A stretch of DNA of 64,000 nt, taken from contig NZ_WIAY01000001.1 in NCBI RefSeq assembly GCF_009467805.1, positions 1,382,873 through 1,446,872 on the forward strand, read 5' to 3'. Positions 1-9,549 of this stretch are shown piece by piece (position 1 is the first letter of the stretch; every line of letters starts with the position of its first letter). The notes below the pieces were generated by a model, which made no database searches, was not told the DNA's origin, and worked only from the letters and a program-made list of their open reading frames with translations. The position numbers and the translations under genes are program-made. Origin of the DNA: Stenotrophomonas nematodicola. Its GTDB lineage: Bacteria > Pseudomonadota > Gammaproteobacteria > Xanthomonadales > Xanthomonadaceae.

Positions 1-35
1 CGCAGCGCGGGGGGTGCGTGGTCGGACCGGAGAGC

Positions 36-58
36 AGCCGGGCAGAGCCCGGCGCTAC
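36..58 (-). repeat. GTAG-type REP-like hairpin
   Basis: A 7-bp perfect stem (GCCGGGC/GCCCGGC) with a 3-nt AGA loop is followed on this strand by GCTAC, so the complement opens with GTAGC. Short hairpins with a terminal GTAG are the hallmark of the abundant REP elements of Stenotrophomonas. It lies just downstream of murD2 and may stabilise the 3' end of that transcript. Only one unit is visible at the window edge. Confidence 0.5.
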
Positions 59-73
59 GGGGGAGCGCTGCGC

Positions 74-1483
74 TCAGGCGATGCCGATGCCCGGGATCGC
101 GGTGATCTGGTCGGGGTCGAATCCGGCCAGTTCGGCGAAATGCCGGCCGCGGGCGACATAGTCGCGGTATACCCCGTAGCTCGGTGCGCCGGGCGACATC
201 AGTACCACCCCGCCCTGCGCGCCCAGTGCAGCACGCGCCAGGCGCATCGCCTCGGGCAGGTCGGTGGCCGCATGCAGGCCGAAACGCCCCTGGTCTGCCA
301 GCGGCTGCAGCAGATCATGGATGCGCGGCCCGTTGGCCCCCATCGTCACGATCTCCACCGGCGGCACGTCATGGGCCATGTGCTGCACGAAGTCGTGCCA
401 GTCCAGACCACGATCATGCCCGCCCACCAGCAGCGCGATGCGGCGGCCGGCGAAGCATTCCAGCGCCGCCAGACTGGCATGCGGTGTGGTGCTGATGGAA
501 TCGTTGACGAACGTGACGCCCTCGCGGCTGCCCAGCGTCTGCAGCCGATTGGGCAACGGCCGGAACGCCTGCACCGACGGCGCCAGCGCCACCGCATCCA
601 GCCCCAGCGCTTCGACGGCGGCCAGTACCGCGCACAGGTTGCCGCGGTTGTGACGCCCTGGCAACGGCGTGCTGGCGGTGTCGAACACGGCCTGCCCGCC
701 CCGATGGACCACATCGCCGCGCATGTGCCAGCCCTGCGGCTGGTTGAACCACACCACCTCGCTGTCGGGCAGCGACAGCGCGGCCAGGTGCGGATCGGCG
801 GCATTGAGCACCGCGATGCGCGGCGCAGCCTCGGTGACCAGCCGCAGTTTGTCCTGGATGTAACGCGCTTCGCTGCCGTGCCAGTCCAGGTGCTCGGGGA
901 ACAGGTTCAGGATGACCGCCACCTGGGGATGCACGCCGCTGCGCGCCACTTCGCCGGTCTGGTAGCTGGACAGCTCCACCGCCCAGTACCGCGGCACCGG
1001 CTCCGGATCGAGCACTTCCAGCAGCGGCAGGCCGATGTTGCCCACCAGCGCCGTCGGCGCGCCGGAGGCACGCAGCAGATGCGCCAGCAGCGAGGTCGTG
1101 GTGCTCTTGCCCTTGGTGCCGGTCACGCACACCGTGTCGCGCACGGTGCCATCGGCATCGGCGTGCTCGGCGAACCACAGCGCGGTGCCGCCGATGAACT
1201 GCGTGCCCTGTGCGGCAGCGGCCTGCGCGACCTCCCCGTACGGGCTGATCCCTGGCGATTTGATCACCAGCTCGAACGCCCCCAGCGCCTCGCCGCTGAC
1301 ATCCGAACGCACCTGCAGCGCGCCGTGGGTCTCCTCACGGGCAGCGGCGGCTTCGGCCTCGGGACAGAACAGCGTCAGCGGCAGCGACGGCAGCCGCTGC
1401 TGCAGCACGCGGAAGGCCGCACGGCCTTCACGGCCCCAGCCCCACAGCGCGACCCGCTTGCCCTCAAGCTGCGAAATCCGCAC
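74..1483 (-). CDS. murD2: UDP-MurNAc-L-Ala--L-Glu ligase MurD2
   Basis: A 469-aa Mur ligase of the MurD type, with the ATP-binding motif TGTKGKST at about residues 121-128. It probably adds L-Glu, not D-Glu, to UDP-MurNAc-L-Ala in the cytoplasm, because its neighbour is MurL, the epimerase that inverts this residue. That pathway is known from Xanthomonas. The start is a GTG, and the first 20 bp overlap the 3' end of murL, so the two genes are probably translationally coupled. An ordinary D-Glu-specific MurD is the alternative, but the neighbour makes that less likely. Confidence 0.88.
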   Translation of the reverse strand: MRISQLEGKRVALWGWGREGRAAFRVLQQRLPSLPLTLFCPEAEAAAAREETHGALQVRSDVSGEALGAFELVIKSPGISPYGEVAQAAAAQGTQFIGGTALWFAEHADADGTVRDTVCVTGTKGKSTTTSLLAHLLRASGAPTALVGNIGLPLLEVLDPEPVPRYWAVELSSYQTGEVARSGVHPQVAVILNLFPEHLDWHGSEARYIQDKLRLVTEAAPRIAVLNAADPHLAALSLPDSEVVWFNQPQGWHMRGDVVHRGGQAVFDTASTPLPGRHNRGNLCAVLAAVEALGLDAVALAPSVQAFRPLPNRLQTLGSREGVTFVNDSISTTPHASLAALECFAGRRIALLVGGHDRGLDWHDFVQHMAHDVPPVEIVTMGANGPRIHDLLQPLADQGRFGLHAATDLPEAMRLARAALGAQGGVVLMSPGAPSYGVYRDYVARGRHFAELAGFDPDQITAIPGIGIA

Positions 1484-2816
1484 GCAGGCGCTCCCAGATC
1501 GCCGCCGGAATCCGGTGTTCGCCTTCCAGTACCAGCAGCGGCTCGACCTGCAGTTCGCCTGCGTCGAGGCGCGGCTGGATCTCCTGGATGAAACGCTTCA
1601 CCAGCGCGTCTTCGCTCCATTCCGGGCGCGCGGCCAGGGTCGCCATCGCCGCACGCGATTCGCGGCCTTCGCCGACGCATTCGAACGGCTTGTGGTCCTG
1701 GAATTCCAGCAGCGCATCGAAGCCGCCGGCCTGGTCGGCATCGTCCAGCAGGTTGCGGCCGAAGATGTTCACCAGGCGCGGCTTGGGCATGAACGGCGCC
1801 AGCGCCAGGAACACGAAGTGGCACTTCGGGCACACCCCGCACCAGCGGTTGACCGGGCGTTCGCCGAGGATGTGGAAGTTGCGGTTGCAGCTTGAGAAGT
1901 GCGCGTCGTAGAAATCACTCTTGGCGAACTGGCGTGCCACCGCCAGCTCCGACAGCGGCCGCAGCAGCGAGTAATAGTGGAGATCGGCGGCGATGTGCGT
2001 TTCCACATGCTCGCCGAACGCCTGCTCGAACGCCCAGCCCTTGGACCACTGGTGGTTGACCTCGCCGGTGCCCGGAATCTGGCTGCCATAGCTGGCCGAG
2101 CGCTCGTTGGAGAACACCACCTGGTCCACGCCCTGCAGCAGCGCGGCCAGCACCATGATCATCGAGTTCACCGCAGTGACCGGGATATGCCCGTTCCACG
2201 CGCCCTGGCGGTTCAGTTCGAACAGCTCCGGGGCCAGCGTGCGGCCGATGTTGAGGATCGGCAGGCCAGTGCGTTCGGCGCAGGCGCGGATCAGTTGCGA
2301 ACCGCCGATCCAGGTCACCGTCTCGGCGATGCCCAGCGTGCGCAGGGCCTCGATGCTGACCAGCGAATCCTTGCCGCCACCGATGGCGACCAGGGCATGC
2401 TCGCGCAGGCCCAACGCGGGCGCGGCCACCGGTGCGCCCTCGACCGGCAGGCGGAACCGCCCGCGCAGGTTCAGGCCATTGCGGTAGGCGAACTCACCCA
2501 GGCCGTTGAGGTAGACCGTTTCCACCAGCGCGGCGGTGGCCGCGTCGATGGCATAGCTGTCGATGCGCACCTGGTCCGGCACGCCGGCCTTGTAATAGCT
2601 GACGCCGGCAATCAGGTGCAGCAGCCGCAGCGCCTGCTGTACGGCCTCGGCGCGGGCACCGTCGAGCACGAACGGGGCGCCCGGAATGGTCACCGTCTCG
2701 ATCAGCTCGGGGCCGTCGTCGAAGGCGTAGACCAGTTGCGCCACGCCCGTGTCCGCCGCGAAATCGCAGCGGACGAAGCGGAAAACGGCAACCTGGTGTT
2801 TATCGAAAGCAGTCAT
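1464..2816 (-). CDS. murL: UDP-MurNAc-L-Ala-L-Glu epimerase MurL
   Basis: A 450-aa protein with a PP-loop-like segment [11 protein letters not shown] near residues 144-154 and a Cys cluster (CGVCPKC) in the last third. This matches MurL, which uses ATP and Mg2+ to invert the terminal L-Glu of UDP-MurNAc-L-Ala-L-Glu and so supplies D-Glu to peptidoglycan without glutamate racemase. The gene starts with ATG at 2816, runs ahead of murD2 and overlaps it by 20 bp. It ends the 3-gene minus-strand group that begins with the lysA-lysC fusion 33 bp upstream. Confidence 0.9.
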   Translation of the reverse strand: MTAFDKHQVAVFRFVRCDFAADTGVAQLVYAFDDGPELIETVTIPGAPFVLDGARAEAVQQALRLLHLIAGVSYYKAGVPDQVRIDSYAIDAATAALVETVYLNGLGEFAYRNGLNLRGRFRLPVEGAPVAAPALGLREHALVAIGGGKDSLVSIEALRTLGIAETVTWIGGSQLIRACAERTGLPILNIGRTLAPELFELNRQGAWNGHIPVTAVNSMIMVLAALLQGVDQVVFSNERSASYGSQIPGTGEVNHQWSKGWAFEQAFGEHVETHIAADLHYYSLLRPLSELAVARQFAKSDFYDAHFSSCNRNFHILGERPVNRWCGVCPKCHFVFLALAPFMPKPRLVNIFGRNLLDDADQAGGFDALLEFQDHKPFECVGEGRESRAAMATLAARPEWSEDALVKRFIQEIQPRLDAGELQVEPLLVLEGEHRIPAAIWERLRADFAA

Positions 2817-2849
2817 GGTGTATCCGGTTCAGAGGGCGGCAGGCGGCAA

Positions 2850-5453
2850 TCAAGGCACATCATCGATGACGTCCTCGCGCGGCAGCTCGCGCTGGTTGTA
2901 AGTGTTGGCCATGACGTAACCGTAGGCGCCGGCATCGGCGATCAGCATCACATCGTCCGGGGCGGTCGACACCGGCAGGCGGCGGCGCTTGCCGAACACA
3001 TCGCTGGACTCGCAGATCGGGCCGACCACGTCGAAGGCGGCCTCCGCATAGCCACCGAGGCGGCTGAGGTTGTCGATGTCGTGCCAGGCGTCGTAGAGCG
3101 CCGGGCGCATCAACGTGTTCATGCCCGCATCCAGGCCCACGCGGCGAACGCCGTCCTTCTCCACCACCTGGGTGGCGCGGGCCAGCAGCACGCCGGATTC
3201 GGCCACCAGGTAGCGGCCGGGTTCGATCGCCAGGCGGAACGCCGGGTGCACCGCCTTGACCTCGGCCAGGCCAACCGCCCAGGCCTCCAGGTCGAACGGC
3301 TCGTCGTCGGCGCTGTACGGAATCGGCAGCCCGCCGCCGATGTCGATGGTTTCGATGCTGCCGATGCGGCGCGCGAAACCGGCCAGTTCATCGCACATCA
3401 GGCGCCAGTGCTGCGCGGTTTCCACGCCGCTGCCCAGGTGCGCGTGCAGGCCGACCACGCGGGTGCCCAGCGCGGTGGCCAGACGCACGAATTCGTCCAC
3501 GCGCGCGATCGGCAGACCGAACTTGGACTCCTTGCCGCCGGTGCGCACCTTGGCGTGGTGGCCTTCGCCACGGCCCAGGTCCACGCGCAGCCACAGCTCG
3601 CGGTTGCTGAACAGTTCCGGCCAACGCTGCAGCGCTTCCACATTGTCCAGGGTAACGGTCACGCCGAGCGCGAAGGCGGCCTCGTACTCGGTCCGCGGTG
3701 CGAAGCTCGGGGTGAACAGCACACGCCTGGGTGACAGCGTGGGCAAGGTGTTGAAGACATGCTTGAGCTCGCCGTGCGACACGCACTCCAGACCGAAACC
3801 CTCCTGTTCGAGCACTGCCAGGATGGCCGGGTGCGAGTTGGCCTTGATCGCGTAGTAGCGCTGGTCGATGGCCTTGATCGCGGTCAGCGCGCGCGCACGC
3901 GCACGCACGGTCGGCAGGTTGTACACGTAGCGCGGCGTGCCGGCCTGGGCCAGCGCCAGCAGGTGCTCGCGCTGCCCACGCCACCACGCGGTTTCGCGCG
4001 CGCGGACGGTGCCGGCGATCTCGCGCCAGCGCGGGCCGAACACTTCGCCCTCCTCCACCGGCATCGCGCCGCTGTCGATCAGCTCGGCGTGCAGGATCGG
4101 CAGCAGGCCATCGGCATCGGACTCATCGATCACGAAGGTCAGGTTGAGGTCGTTGGACGACTGCGAAATCATGTGCACGCGCTCGCGGCCGAACGTGGCC
4201 CACACGTCGGACAGCTTGTGCAGCAGCGAACGCATGCCGCGGCCTACCAGGGTGATCGCCGCGCACGGCACGATCACCTTGACCTTGCAGATCTGCGACA
4301 GGTCCGCCGACAGCGCGGCCAGCACGTCGGTGTTGACCAGGTTCTCGGACGGGTCAAGCGACACGGTGACGTTGGTCTCGGCCGAACCGATCAGGTCCAC
4401 CGACAACCCATGCTTCTTGAACAGCCCGAACACATCGGCCAGGAAGCCGACCTGCTGCCACATGCCGATGCCTTCCATCGACACCAGCACGATGCCGTTG
4501 CGGCGGCTGATCGCCTTCACGCCCGGCACCGGTGCGGCATTGCCGTCGATGCTGGTGCCCGGCAGTTCGGGGCGCTCGGTATCCAGGATCGCCATCGGCA
4601 CGCCGGCATCGCGGCAGGGCTTGATCGAGCGCGGATGCAGCACTTTGGCACCGGTGGTGGCGATTTCCTGGGCTTCGTAGTAATCCAGCCGGGTCAGCAG
4701 GCGCGCATCGGGCACGTCCTTCGGATTGGCACTGAACATGCCCGGCACGTCGGTCCAGATCTCCACGCGACTGGCACCGAGCAGCGCGCCGAAATAGGCC
4801 GCCGAGGTATCCGAGCCGCCGCGGCCAAGAATGGCGGTACCGCCGTCGGCATGCCGCGAGATGAAGCCCTGGGTGATCAGCATGCGGGTGGGCTGTGCGT
4901 GGAAGCGCGCGGCCCAGGCAGCATCGGCGCGCCACTGGCAGTTCACCGACAGGCGCTGCGACCATTCGCTCTGGTTGGGCTGCGGCGGCAGGGCATCGAG
5001 CCACTCGCGCGCATCCATCCAGCCGAAATCCAGGCCGCTGGCGCGCAGGTAGGCCGCGCCCACCGTGGAGGACAGCAGTTCGCCCTGGCCCAGCACGTCG
5101 GCCTGCCAGTCCAGCGGCCGCGTCGCCGCGCGCGGATCGTCGAGCAGCCCGGCCAGCGCAGCCAGCCGCGCGTCGAGCGCGCCCGCCTCCAGCGACAGTT
5201 CGACCAGGAACTCGCGATGGCGGGCGACCAGCGCGTCCACACGGGCACGGCTGTCGGCGGCGCCATCGGCGATCGCGGTCAGCTCGTTGGTCACCCCGGA
5301 CAGCGCCGAGACCACCACCAGCACGCGCGAGCCGGTTTCTTCCGCACGTTTTTTCGCCAGCTTCCCGATCGTGTCCCAGCGGTGACGACGCGACACGGAG
5401 GTGCCGCCGAACTTCAGTACGATCCAACGATCGACAAGGGGGGAAGCTGACAT
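2850..5453 (-). CDS. lysAC: Bifunctional aspartokinase / diaminopimelate decarboxylase
   Basis: An 867-aa fusion that carries the first and last steps of lysine synthesis. Residues 1 to about 450 form an aspartokinase with KFGGTSV at 14-20 and ACT-type regulatory repeats. The remainder is a PLP-dependent diaminopimelate decarboxylase with the cofactor lysine in YYAIKANS (Lys537) and CESSD nearer the C-terminus. The ATG at 5453 gives MSASPLVDRW directly before the kinase core. The frame stays open far upstream, but that stretch lies antisense to the PhzF-like gene and is not coding. The fusion is known from Xanthomonas and Xylella. It links meso-DAP and Lys supply to the wall genes downstream. 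Confidence 0.93.
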   Translation of the reverse strand: MSASPLVDRWIVLKFGGTSVSRRHRWDTIGKLAKKRAEETGSRVLVVVSALSGVTNELTAIADGAADSRARVDALVARHREFLVELSLEAGALDARLAALAGLLDDPRAATRPLDWQADVLGQGELLSSTVGAAYLRASGLDFGWMDAREWLDALPPQPNQSEWSQRLSVNCQWRADAAWAARFHAQPTRMLITQGFISRHADGGTAILGRGGSDTSAAYFGALLGASRVEIWTDVPGMFSANPKDVPDARLLTRLDYYEAQEIATTGAKVLHPRSIKPCRDAGVPMAILDTERPELPGTSIDGNAAPVPGVKAISRRNGIVLVSMEGIGMWQQVGFLADVFGLFKKHGLSVDLIGSAETNVTVSLDPSENLVNTDVLAALSADLSQICKVKVIVPCAAITLVGRGMRSLLHKLSDVWATFGRERVHMISQSSNDLNLTFVIDESDADGLLPILHAELIDSGAMPVEEGEVFGPRWREIAGTVRARETAWWRGQREHLLALAQAGTPRYVYNLPTVRARARALTAIKAIDQRYYAIKANSHPAILAVLEQEGFGLECVSHGELKHVFNTLPTLSPRRVLFTPSFAPRTEYEAAFALGVTVTLDNVEALQRWPELFSNRELWLRVDLGRGEGHHAKVRTGGKESKFGLPIARVDEFVRLATALGTRVVGLHAHLGSGVETAQHWRLMCDELAGFARRIGSIETIDIGGGLPIPYSADDEPFDLEAWAVGLAEVKAVHPAFRLAIEPGRYLVAESGVLLARATQVVEKDGVRRVGLDAGMNTLMRPALYDAWHDIDNLSRLGGYAEAAFDVVGPICESSDVFGKRRRLPVSTAPDDVMLIADAGAYGYVMANTYNQRELPREDVIDDVP

Positions 5454-5642
5454 GGAGGTAATGGGGAAGTCGTAGTGAGGGGATTCGCCCGGCACGCCGG
5501 GCCGAACCCCCGATTCTATGCCAAGCCCGGGCCGTGCAGGGCCGGCGTGCGGCGGCCCTGACGCATTCATGCCCGGCGCGCCGCCGTCGGCCCGGCGCGG
5601 GTTGGTAAGCTGCGCACCCCTTTGCCCCTGCCCGCCGCCTCG

Positions 5643-6518
5643 ATGACCACCCGCCGTTTCCTGCAGTTGGACGTGTTTTCCCCCTATCCCGGTGCCGGCA
5701 ATCCGCTGGCCGTGGTGCTCGACGCCGAAGGCCTGGACGATGTGGCCATGCAGGCCATCGCCCGCTGGACGCGGCTGCCGGAGACCACCTTCGTGTTCGC
5801 CCCGCAGGCGCCGGGCGCCAGCTACGGCATCCGCATGTTCAGCCCGCAGAAGGAAGTGCCGTTCGCCGGCCACCCCAGCGTGGGGACCGCGCACGCCGTG
5901 CTCGAGGCCGGCCTGGCCGCGCCGGTGGACGGCGTGCTGGTCCAGGACGGTATTGCCGGCGCGCTGCCGCTGCGTGTGGAGGGCAGCGGCGCCCAGCGCA
6001 CCATCGCCATCCGCACCCCGCGTGCCCAGGTGGCCGAGGTGACCGTGGCCGATGACCCGCGCCTGCAGGCCGTGCTGGCCGGCTGGGCGCTGGGTGACCT
6101 GCCGCCGGCCCGCATGGACGGCGGGCGCAGCTGGTGGGTGGTGGAACTGGCCGACGAAGCGCACCTGCGCGGCCTCACGCCGGACTGGGCCGCGATTGCG
6201 GCCCTGGCTGAATCCACCGGCAGCATGGGCGTGTTCGCCTATGCGCGCAGCCAGGAGCCGGCCTACGACCTGGCGGTGCGCGCCTTCGTCGGCAATGGCC
6301 GCCGCTTCGAGGATGCCGCCTCGGGCGCGGCCAATGCGGTGCTCGCGGCGTGGCTGGACAGCCGGGGCGCGCTGCCCCGCGACGAACCGCGCTACGTGGT
6401 CAGCCAGGGCCGCGAAGTCGGCCACGATGCGCGGCTGAGCCTGCACATCGATGCCGGGGGCGATGTCTGGTCCGGCGGCCAGGTGCAGACCGTCATCCGC
6501 GGCACCCTGGACTGGTAA
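5643..6518 (+). CDS. PhzF-family isomerase/epimerase-like protein
   Basis: A 291-aa member of the PhzF (diaminopimelate epimerase-like fold) family. Visible landmarks are LDVFSPYPGAGNPLAVV at the N-terminus, the probable catalytic Glu in RLPETTFVF, the GHPSVGTAHAV motif and EDAASGAANAV in the second half. Members include phenazine enzymes and many small-molecule isomerases of unknown substrate. There are no phenazine genes nearby, so its substrate is unknown. The ATG at 5643 is preferred to an in-frame TTG at 5622, which would add seven residues. It is divergent from the lysA-lysC fusion across about 190 bp. Confidence 0.85.
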   Translation: MTTRRFLQLDVFSPYPGAGNPLAVVLDAEGLDDVAMQAIARWTRLPETTFVFAPQAPGASYGIRMFSPQKEVPFAGHPSVGTAHAVLEAGLAAPVDGVLVQDGIAGALPLRVEGSGAQRTIAIRTPRAQVAEVTVADDPRLQAVLAGWALGDLPPARMDGGRSWWVVELADEAHLRGLTPDWAAIAALAESTGSMGVFAYARSQEPAYDLAVRAFVGNGRRFEDAASGAANAVLAAWLDSRGALPRDEPRYVVSQGREVGHDARLSLHIDAGGDVWSGGQVQTVIRGTLDW

Positions 6519-6534
6519 GCGCAGGGGCGGCGCG

Positions 6535-8208
6535 TCAGCGCGCCGCCTCGTATACCGGCGTGCCGCCCACCCAGGTGGCTCGCACCTGCAGGTCGGCCAG
6601 CTGCGCCGGGGGCACCTGCAGCGGATCGCGGTCGAACACCACGAAGTCGGCCTGCAGCCCCGGCTGCAGGCGACCAACGCGATCCTCGTCGCGACCGGCG
6701 AACGCGGCATCGGCGGTGAACCCACGCAGCGCCTCGGCGGCGCTCAACCGCTGATCCGGCTGCCAGCCAGCCGACGGGTGGCCGGTGCGGTCCTGTCGCG
6801 TCACGGCGGCATACAGCCCCAGCCGCGGATCAACCTGCTCCACCGGGAAGTCCGAGCCCAGCGCCAGGGGCACGCCCGCCGCCAGCATGCGCCGCCAGGC
6901 GTACGCCCCCAGGATGCGCTGCGGCCCGACGCGATCCTGCGCCCAGCCCATGTCCGAGGTCGCGTGGGTGGGCTGCATCGAGGCGATCACCTTGCCCTGC
7001 GCGAACCGCGGAATGTCCTCCAGCGCCACCACCTGGGCATGTTCCACGCGCCAGCGGTGATCGCCGCCGCTGCGCTCGCCCAGCACGCGTGCGTAGGTGT
7101 CGAGCACGATGCGGTTGCCGCGGTCGCCGATGGCGTGTGTGGCCACCTGCAGTCCGCAGCCATCGGCCTTGCGCACGGCCGTTTCGAAATCGGCCGGCGA
7201 CGTCACCAGCAGGCCGCGGTTGTGCGGATCATCGCTGTAGTCGGCCAGCAGGGCGGCGCCACGACTGCCGAGTGCGCCGTCCATGAACAGCTTCACGCCG
7301 CGCATCGCCAGGTGACCGCCGGCATGCCGGTATGGCCCCTGCGCGCACAGATCGTCCAGTGCTCCGCCATTGCCGTCGGCATACGCCTCGATGCGCAACG
7401 GCAGGCGACCGGCATCGGCGAAGCGACGCATCAGCGCCAGGTCCTCGCGCGACACGCCCATGTCGTGCACGCCGGTCAGTCCCTGGCTTGCCGCCGCAGC
7501 CAGTGCGCGCGTCAGCATCTGTTCGCGCGCCGCTGCAGTGGGCGCGGGGATCGCGGCTTGCATCAGCCCCATCGCCTCATCGACGAACACGCCGGTCGGC
7601 CGACCCGCCGCATCGCGCTCGATGCGTCCGCCCGCCGGCTGCCAGCGCCCCTGCAGCGTGCGCTGCCCCGGCACCGCCGCCAGCGCGCGCAGGGCTGCGC
7701 TGTTGCCCCAGCCGGCGTGGCCGTCCACGCGCCCCAACCAGACCGGTCGATCCGGGAACGCCGCGTCCAGATCGGCGGCACTGGGGAAGCGCGTGTCGGC
7801 CCATCGATTCTGGTCCCAGCCGTTGCCGAGCAGCCACCCGTCGGGGTGGTCGGCAGCGAAGCGCTGCAGGCGTGCCACTACCTCCGCGCGGCTGTCCGCA
7901 CCGGTCAGATCGGCCTGCATCAGCGTCTGCCCCAGGTACATCAGGTGCGCATGTGCGTCGATCAGGCCCGGCACCACCGTGACATCGCCGAGGTCGGTGA
8001 GCGGTGCCAAGGGGTACAGCGTCAGGAGGGCCTGGCGGTCGCCTACCGCCAGCACCCGCCCATCTGCCGTGTCCCAGGCCAGTGCGGTCGCCACCGGCGC
8101 ATCCGCGGCGCCGGTATGGATGGTGGCGGCCGTGACCAGACGGACATCGGCCTGCGCCTGGGCGGCGCAGAAACACGACAGCAGGACAGCCAGAAGGCAA
8201 TGGCGCAC
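6535..8208 (-). CDS. Exported amidohydrolase of the YtcJ type
   Basis: A 557-aa amidohydrolase with a Sec signal peptide (hydrophobic residues about 4-14, cut after AQAQA). Metal-site motifs of the family are present: GLIDAHAHLMYLG near residue 90, HAIGDRGNR in the middle and GSDFPVE towards the end. YtcJ-like enzymes hydrolyse amide or related bonds in periplasmic substrates that are mostly undefined. The start is GTG, supported by a GGGAG ribosome-binding site about 7 nt upstream. The gene is convergent with the PhzF-like gene, with only 16 bp between stops. Confidence 0.85.
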   Translation of the reverse strand: MRHCLLAVLLSCFCAAQAQADVRLVTAATIHTGAADAPVATALAWDTADGRVLAVGDRQALLTLYPLAPLTDLGDVTVVPGLIDAHAHLMYLGQTLMQADLTGADSRAEVVARLQRFAADHPDGWLLGNGWDQNRWADTRFPSAADLDAAFPDRPVWLGRVDGHAGWGNSAALRALAAVPGQRTLQGRWQPAGGRIERDAAGRPTGVFVDEAMGLMQAAIPAPTAAAREQMLTRALAAAASQGLTGVHDMGVSREDLALMRRFADAGRLPLRIEAYADGNGGALDDLCAQGPYRHAGGHLAMRGVKLFMDGALGSRGAALLADYSDDPHNRGLLVTSPADFETAVRKADGCGLQVATHAIGDRGNRIVLDTYARVLGERSGGDHRWRVEHAQVVALEDIPRFAQGKVIASMQPTHATSDMGWAQDRVGPQRILGAYAWRRMLAAGVPLALGSDFPVEQVDPRLGLYAAVTRQDRTGHPSAGWQPDQRLSAAEALRGFTADAAFAGRDEDRVGRLQPGLQADFVVFDRDPLQVPPAQLADLQVRATWVGGTPVYEAAR

Positions 8209-8285
8209 GCGAAGCTCCCGCAGAACGAAACAGGGGCGACTATGCCGCCCCTGCCGGGATCACTCAATCCGCGCTGCGGCATGCG

Positions 8286-8720
8286 TCAGCCGGCGAGCTC
8301 GGCCTCCAGCGAGATCGGCACCGCGCTGAGCGCCTTGGACACCGGACAGTTCTGCTTGGCATCGTCGGCGATGGCGCGGAACTGCGCCGCATCGATCTTC
8401 GGCACCACCGCCTTGACCTTCAGCGTGATCTGCGACAACTGCGGGCCGCCTTCCATCGACAGATCGACCTTGGCCTCGGTATCCAGCGAGGTTGGCACGA
8501 AGCCGGCCTCGGTCAGCTTGGCCGACAGCGCCATCGTGAAGCAGCCGGCATGCGCGGCGGCGATCAGCTCTTCGGGATTGGTGCCCTTCTCGTCGCCGAA
8601 GCGGCTGCTGAAGGCGTAGCGGGTACGGTCCATGAGCCCGCTCTGCGGGGTGCTCAATTGTCCCTTGCCTGTCTTGAGGTCACCTTCCCAGTGCGCGGTA
8701 GCGTGTCGCGAAATGCCCAT
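8286..8720 (-). CDS. osmC: OsmC-type organic hydroperoxide reductase
   Basis: A 144-aa OsmC-family thiol peroxidase, full length for the family. The two redox cysteines are visible in AAHAGCFTMAL (Cys60) and NCPVSKAL (Cys124). Such enzymes reduce organic hydroperoxides in the cytoplasm. The protein opens with SRHATAHWEGDLKTGKG, typical of OsmC and not Ohr. An AAGGAG ribosome-binding site sits 7 nt before the ATG at 8720. It is followed by the amidohydrolase gene 77 bp downstream and is probably separately transcribed. Confidence 0.9.
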   Translation of the reverse strand: MGISRHATAHWEGDLKTGKGQLSTPQSGLMDRTRYAFSSRFGDEKGTNPEELIAAAHAGCFTMALSAKLTEAGFVPTSLDTEAKVDLSMEGGPQLSQITLKVKAVVPKIDAAQFRAIADDAKQNCPVSKALSAVPISLEAELAG

Positions 8721-9004
8721 CGTGAGTCTCCTTCGGGATGAATGGCAGGCCCAGCCTAGACCGGGGGGCGTTAGCGTGGCGTCGGGTCGGAGGTGGCGCG
8801 CCCCCCGGCGTGCCGCGGCGGGTCGCACGCGCCACGTTTTCCACACACGGAGGCTGTTTTCAAGGCATTTTCCGCAGGCACGCAGTGCGCCAACCGCCAG
8901 CATCGGCAAGCCGGGGGTACGCACAGCCCCGTGTTTTCAGGGCATGTGCTGATGCACTGCGGTAACCGGAACGGCGAAAAACGCGATTTTTATGCGTCTG
9001 CCTA
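8721..9004. other. Intergenic region between osmC and hup
   Basis: No gene is supported here. The stretch separates two divergent genes and must hold the osmC promoter on the minus strand. The hup promoter follows directly to the right. Short open frames in this stretch have no ribosome-binding site or recognisable product. Confidence 0.5.
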
Positions 9005-9033
9005 TTGGCGGCGCACCCGTGTTGCCCTACATT
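9005..9033 (+). promoter_or_regulatory. Predicted sigma-70 promoter of hup
   Basis: TTGGCG (9005-9010) and TACATT (9028-9033) are separated by exactly 17 bp. Transcription would begin near 9040 and leave a leader of about 54 nt before the HU gene. This is a match by eye to the consensus. Confidence 0.5.
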
Positions 9034-9093
9034 TCGCTTGCCGACGGGGTTCGGCGCGACCACACCACCAACCGTTCACGAGAACAGGACACC

Positions 9094-9492
9094 ATGGCAA
9101 AGACCGCTAAAAAGGCTGCCCCGAAGAAGGCAGTGAAGAAAGTCGCTACGAAGGCAGCCGCGAAGCCGGCCGCTCCCAAGCCGATCAAGGAAGTGCTGAG
9201 CAAGTCTGGTCTGGTTGCACACATCGTTGAAGCGTCCGGCGTTGTCGCCAAGGACGTGCGCGCTGTGCTGGCCTCGCTGGAAGGTGCCGTGGCCGCCTCG
9301 GTCCACAAGAAGGGCGCAGGCAGCTTCACCCTGCCGGGCCTGCTGAAGATCACCACCGTCAACGTGCCGGCCAAGCCGAAGCGCAAGGGCATCAACCCGT
9401 TCACCAAGGAAGAGCAGTGGTTCGCCGCCAAGCCGGCCTCCACCAAGCTGAAGGTGCGTCCGCTCAAGAAGCTCAAGGACGCTGCGCTGTAA
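9094..9492 (+). CDS. hup: HU-family DNA-binding protein with Lys/Ala-rich N-terminal tail
   Basis: A 132-aa nucleoid protein. Residues 1-35 are a histone-H1-like run of Lys and Ala (AKKAAPKKAVKKVATKAA), then a HU/IHF fold with KSGLVAHIVEASGV, GAGSFTLPGLLKI and a basic DNA-binding arm KPKRKGINPFTKE. Classic HU is about 90 aa, so the extra length is the tail plus a basic C-terminus. It should bind and bend DNA, with the tail adding charge. The ATG at 9094 is chosen because it begins the tail. It has its own promoter and a strong terminator, so it is monocistronic. Confidence 0.9.
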   Translation: MAKTAKKAAPKKAVKKVATKAAAKPAAPKPIKEVLSKSGLVAHIVEASGVVAKDVRAVLASLEGAVAASVHKKGAGSFTLPGLLKITTVNVPAKPKRKGINPFTKEEQWFAAKPASTKLKVRPLKKLKDAAL

Positions 9493-9516
9493 TCAGCGCG
9501 CTTCCTGCAGCACCCG

Positions 9517-9549
9517 GACGGGACGGCCACGGTCGTCCCGTCTTTTTTT
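9517..9549 (+). terminator. Rho-independent terminator of hup
   Basis: A 9-bp perfect GC-rich stem (GACGGGACG/CGTCCCGTC) plus one G-U pair, a 6-nt loop, then seven Ts at 9543-9549. It lies 25 bp after the hup stop codon. Confidence 0.9.

Noticed and set aside
14-1591. Plus-strand frame of 525 codons opposite murD2
   Set aside because: Antisense shadow, with composition dominated by Arg, His, Gln and Ala and no motif.
5454-6725. Upstream extension of the lysA-lysC frame by more than 400 codons
   Set aside because: The extension lies over the PhzF-like gene on the other strand. The kinase family starts at 5453 and the extra residues match nothing.
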